NCBI GenBank assembly: GCA_964458575.1
Contig: CAYWMD010000030.1
Span: 1 to 64,000, forward strand
Source: CAYWMD01 sp964458575
GTDB taxonomy: Bacteria > Verrucomicrobiota > Verrucomicrobiia > Limisphaerales > JADLHS01
Direction: 5' to 3'
Length of the DNA stretch: 64,000 bases
Positions 61,152 through 64,000 of this stretch are shown here, piece after piece. Every line of letters begins with the position of its first letter. Positions within the stretch are counted from its first letter, which is position 1. A program made the translations under genes and the position numbers. The notes under the pieces are model-generated. The model worked only from the letters and a program-made list of their open reading frames with translations, made no database searches and had not been told where the DNA came from.

Positions 61152-64000
61152 ATGTCACATTCGGAAACGAAGCAAACATGCGGCGACACTTTGTCGCATC
61201 CCGACCGGTTCATCCGCCGTCATATCGGCCCCAACGCGGCCGAAACCGCCGCCATGCTCAAAGTGGTCGGATACGATTCCGTGGATGCGCTCGCCGATGC
61301 CGCGGTGCCGCGCGCCATCCGCCTGCCGCAGCCGGTCAATCTGCCCGAAGCCAAAAGCGAATTTGAAGCGCTCGCCGAACTCCGTCGCCTCGCCAGCGAA
61401 AACAAAGTCTGCCGCTCGTTCATCGGACAAGGCTACTACGACACCATCACGCCGCCCGTCATCCAGCGGAACGTCCTCGAAAACCCCGGCTGGTATACGC
61501 AATACACACCCTATCAAGCCGAAATTTCCCAGGGCCGTCTCGAAGCGCTTCTGAATTTTCAGACGATGGCAGCCGAACTCACCGGCCTCGACATCGCGAA
61601 TGCTTCCATGCTCGACGAAGCCACCGCCGCCGCCGAGGCCATGACGATGTCCTTGCGCCTCAAAGACGGCCGCAACGTCTATTTCATTTCCGAAACCTGC
61701 CATCCGCAGACCATCGAAGTCGTCCGCAGCCGTGCAATCGCGCTGAAGATTGAAGTGGTCATCGGCAATCCCGAGACGTTCGAGTTCAACGAACAAGTCT
61801 TTGGCGCACTCGTTCAATATCCCGACACGTTTGGGGCGATTCACGATTACTCCGGTTTCGCCGGAAAAGCCCACGCCGCCGGAGCAATGGTCACGGTCGC
61901 GACGGACTTGCTCGCGCTCACACTCATCAAGCCACCGGGCGAATTCGGCGCGGACATCGCGGTTGGCAGTGCGCAACGCTTCGGTGTGCCGCTCGGTTAC
62001 GGCGGACCACATGCCGCGTTCTTCGCCACGCGCGATGAATTCAAACGCCAGATGCCCGGCCGCATCGTCGGCGTGTCCAAGGACGCCCGTGGCAAGCCCG
62101 CCCTGCGCCTCGCGCTCGGCACGCGCGAGCAACACATCCGCCGCGAGAAAGCCACCAGCAACATCTGTACAGCGCAGGCGCTCCTCGCCAACATGGCTTC
62201 GCTCTACGCTTGCTATCACGGGTCGGAGGGATTAAAGCAGATCGCGGAGCGAGTGCTTGAATTGACTGGAATGCTGGCAGCGGGATTGAGAAAACTAGGC
62301 TATCAAATCGGCGAGTCGGCTGACTCGATCTACTTTGATACGTTGCGAGTTCATCTGGGCGCGAAACAAGCGAACGAGATCGCAAAACTTGCCGAACAAC
62401 GCCGCATTAATCTTCGCGTAATAGACCATCATTCGATCGGCATCTCACTCGACGAAACGTGCACTGAGCAGGATGTGGATGAGATTTGGCAGATTTTCAA
62501 TAGCGGCAACCTGGTAGAATTCGACACTCTCGTATCTGAATTCTGCATTCGACCGCGTCGCACCAGTAAATTCCTCCAGCACCCCGTCTTCAACCGCTAC
62601 CACTCCGAGACCGAGATGCTGCGCTACATCAAGCGGCTCGAATCGCGCGACCTGTCGCTCACGGCTTCGATGATTCCGCTCGGTTCATGCACCATGAAAC
62701 TCAACGCCGCTGCCGAGATGTTTCCTGTGTCGTGGCCGGAGTTCGCGAAGATTCACCCGTTCGCGCCCATCAAACAGACGCGCGGTTACCAGAAACTTTT
62801 CGAGCAACTCGAAACCTGGCTCGCTGAGATCACCGGGTTCGCCGGCATTTCGCTCCAGCCCAACGCCGGTTCGCAAGGCGAATACGCCGGGTTGCTCGTC
62901 ATCCGCGCGTATCACGAATCGCGCAATGAGTCTCATCGGACGGTCTGTCTGATCCCCACTTCAGCTCACGGAACAAATCCCGCGAGCGCGGTGATGGCGG
63001 GAATGCGCGTCGTATCCGTCGCATGTGACTCATCCGGAAACATAGATGTGGCGGACTTACGCGCCAAAGCGGAAGCCCACAAAGACACCCTGGCTGCGCT
63101 CATGATCACCTATCCCAGCACGCACGGCGTGTTCGAGGAAACCATCCGCGAAATTTGCGAAATCATCCACGCGCACGGCGGCCAGGTTTACATGGACGGC
63201 GCGAACATGAACGCGCAAGTCGGCCTCACCAGTCCCGGCTTCATCGGCGCGGACGTCTGCCATTTGAATCTGCACAAGACGTTTTGCATCCCGCACGGAG
63301 GCGGCGGACCGGGCGTCGGACCGATTGGCGTGGCGGAACATCTTGTGGAATTTCTGCCCGGCCACAACGTCGTCAACCTCGGCGGCGAAAGCCCGATCGG
63401 CGCAGTCAGTGCCGCTCCGTGGGGTAGCGCAAGCATTCTCACCATCTCGTGGATGTATATCGCGATGATGGGCGCGGACGGACTCACCGAAGCGACGAAG
63501 TTCGCCATCCTCAACGCGAATTACATTTCCAAGCGGCTCGAAAAACATTTCCCGACGCTCTACCGCAGCAACGGCCTCGTCGCGCACGAATGCATCCTCG
63601 ACCTGCGCGCGTTCAAGGGCACGACCGCTGAGGACGTGGCGAAGCGCCTGATGGATTACGGCTTTCACGCGCCGACGCTCTCGTGGCCCGTCGCCGGCAC
63701 GCTCATGGTCGAACCGACCGAAAGCGAATCTAAATACGAACTCGACCGTTTCTGCGACGCGATGATCTCCATCCACGCCGAAATGACCGCCGTGGAAACC
63801 GGCGCAGCCGACGCGAAGAATAATCTCCTCAAGAACGCCCCGCACACAGCCGACCAGATCGCAAGCGACAATTGGAATCGCCCTTACGGCCGCGAAGCCG
63901 CCGCGTTCCCGGCCAATAGCCTGCACGACTACAAATTCTGGCCGCCCGTCGCCCGCGTGGACAACGTGTTTGGGGACAGAAATCCAGTGTGTTCCTGTGT
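61152..64000 (+). CDS. gcvP: Glycine dehydrogenase (P protein), truncated at the window edge
   Basis: 949 codons read through from the ATG at 61152 to the edge with no stop. The full enzyme is usually about 955-965 residues, so only the last few are missing. It has SFIGQGYYDTITPPVI, QAEISQGRLEALLNFQTM, SAHGTNPASAVMAGM, and the PLP lysine in HLNLHKTFCIPHGGGGPGVG (K709). It decarboxylates glycine and passes the aminomethyl to the H protein. The single chain contains both halves, unlike the split GcvPA/GcvPB of other bacteria. GcvH and GcvT are not in the window. Confidence 0.95.
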   Translation, partial: MSHSETKQTCGDTLSHPDRFIRRHIGPNAAETAAMLKVVGYDSVDALADAAVPRAIRLPQPVNLPEAKSEFEALAELRRLASENKVCRSFIGQGYYDTITPPVIQRNVLENPGWYTQYTPYQAEISQGRLEALLNFQTMAAELTGLDIANASMLDEATAAAEAMTMSLRLKDGRNVYFISETCHPQTIEVVRSRAIALKIEVVIGNPETFEFNEQVFGALVQYPDTFGAIHDYSGFAGKAHAAGAMVTVATDLLALTLIKPPGEFGADIAVGSAQRFGVPLGYGGPHAAFFATRDEFKRQMPGRIVGVSKDARGKPALRLALGTREQHIRREKATSNICTAQALLANMASLYACYHGSEGLKQIAERVLELTGMLAAGLRKLGYQIGESADSIYFDTLRVHLGAKQANEIAKLAEQRRINLRVIDHHSIGISLDETCTEQDVDEIWQIFNSGNLVEFDTLVSEFCIRPRRTSKFLQHPVFNRYHSETEMLRYIKRLESRDLSLTASMIPLGSCTMKLNAAAEMFPVSWPEFAKIHPFAPIKQTRGYQKLFEQLETWLAEITGFAGISLQPNAGSQGEYAGLLVIRAYHESRNESHRTVCLIPTSAHGTNPASAVMAGMRVVSVACDSSGNIDVADLRAKAEAHKDTLAALMITYPSTHGVFEETIREICEIIHAHGGQVYMDGANMNAQVGLTSPGFIGADVCHLNLHKTFCIPHGGGGPGVGPIGVAEHLVEFLPGHNVVNLGGESPIGAVSAAPWGSASILTISWMYIAMMGADGLTEATKFAILNANYISKRLEKHFPTLYRSNGLVAHECILDLRAFKGTTAEDVAKRLMDYGFHAPTLSWPVAGTLMVEPTESESKYELDRFCDAMISIHAEMTAVETGAADAKNNLLKNAPHTADQIASDNWNRPYGREAAAFPANSLHDYKFWPPVARVDNVFGDRNPVCSC

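Overview
The window looks like a chromosomal segment of a Verrucomicrobiota bacterium, probably from the Pedosphaera/Limisphaerales side. This is inferred from gene style, not from a marker-gene search. The clues are high GC, secreted proteins with Ig-like or LamG modules and a conserved C-terminal domain, prepilin-signal proteins of the FTLIELLVVIAIIGILAALLLP type, many secreted glycosidases (GH29, GH172, GH99-like, GH20-like), a long-insert IlvD, and palindromic repeats at gene borders. I saw no rRNA, tRNA, CRISPR array or complete insertion sequence.

Layout. 1-11 kb: secreted carbohydrate-active proteins (tandem GH29 fucosidase, GH25 lysozyme with Ig and LamG domains, Tat-exported Gfo/Idh/MocA oxidoreductase, GH172/DUF2961 enzyme), a pseudopilin-like protein and an aspartate-type aminotransferase. 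11.4-28.7 kb: one long minus-strand run. It starts with surface-glycan genes (GT9, YfhO-like protein, ddhA, ddhB, an SDR, GT2, tyvE, ddhC, a GT-C-like membrane protein) and continues into housekeeping genes (maf, ispD, ctpA, tsaD) and a lipoprotein. The ddh/tyvE genes give nearly all of the CDP-tyvelose pathway, so the organism probably decorates its surface with a 3,6-dideoxyhexose. 29.4-35.9 kb: an exopolysaccharide module with a WecA/TagO-type initiator, an RfaH/NusG-like antiterminator, a Wzc-like tyrosine kinase, a Wza-like export protein and an outer-membrane beta-barrel. 36-41 kb: IlvD with an unusual internal domain, a fused amino-sugar kinase/MurQ etherase for cell-wall recycling, and a Yip1 membrane protein.

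41.3-44.5 kb is the most island-like part. A low-GC apeA-type HEPN gene, a candidate single-gene phage-defence system, lies just downstream of gltX. It is preceded by a 123-bp second copy of the gltX 3' end and by a small unknown gene between the two copies. 44.6-49.3 kb holds two adjacent secreted polysaccharide-degradation proteins. 49.3-64 kb is housekeeping: rpsT, GT2, pdxH, gyrB-gyrA, an ABC-2 exporter coupled to a pseudopilin-like protein, and gcvP, which runs off the right edge.

The recurring unexplained signal is a set of large inverted repeats. Most lie in gaps between genes. One provides the stop codon of the GH29 gene, one fills the ctpA-tsaD gap, and one is inserted in frame inside tsaD and so is translated. 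Two copies (6.5 kb and 44.5 kb) clearly belong to the same dispersed family.
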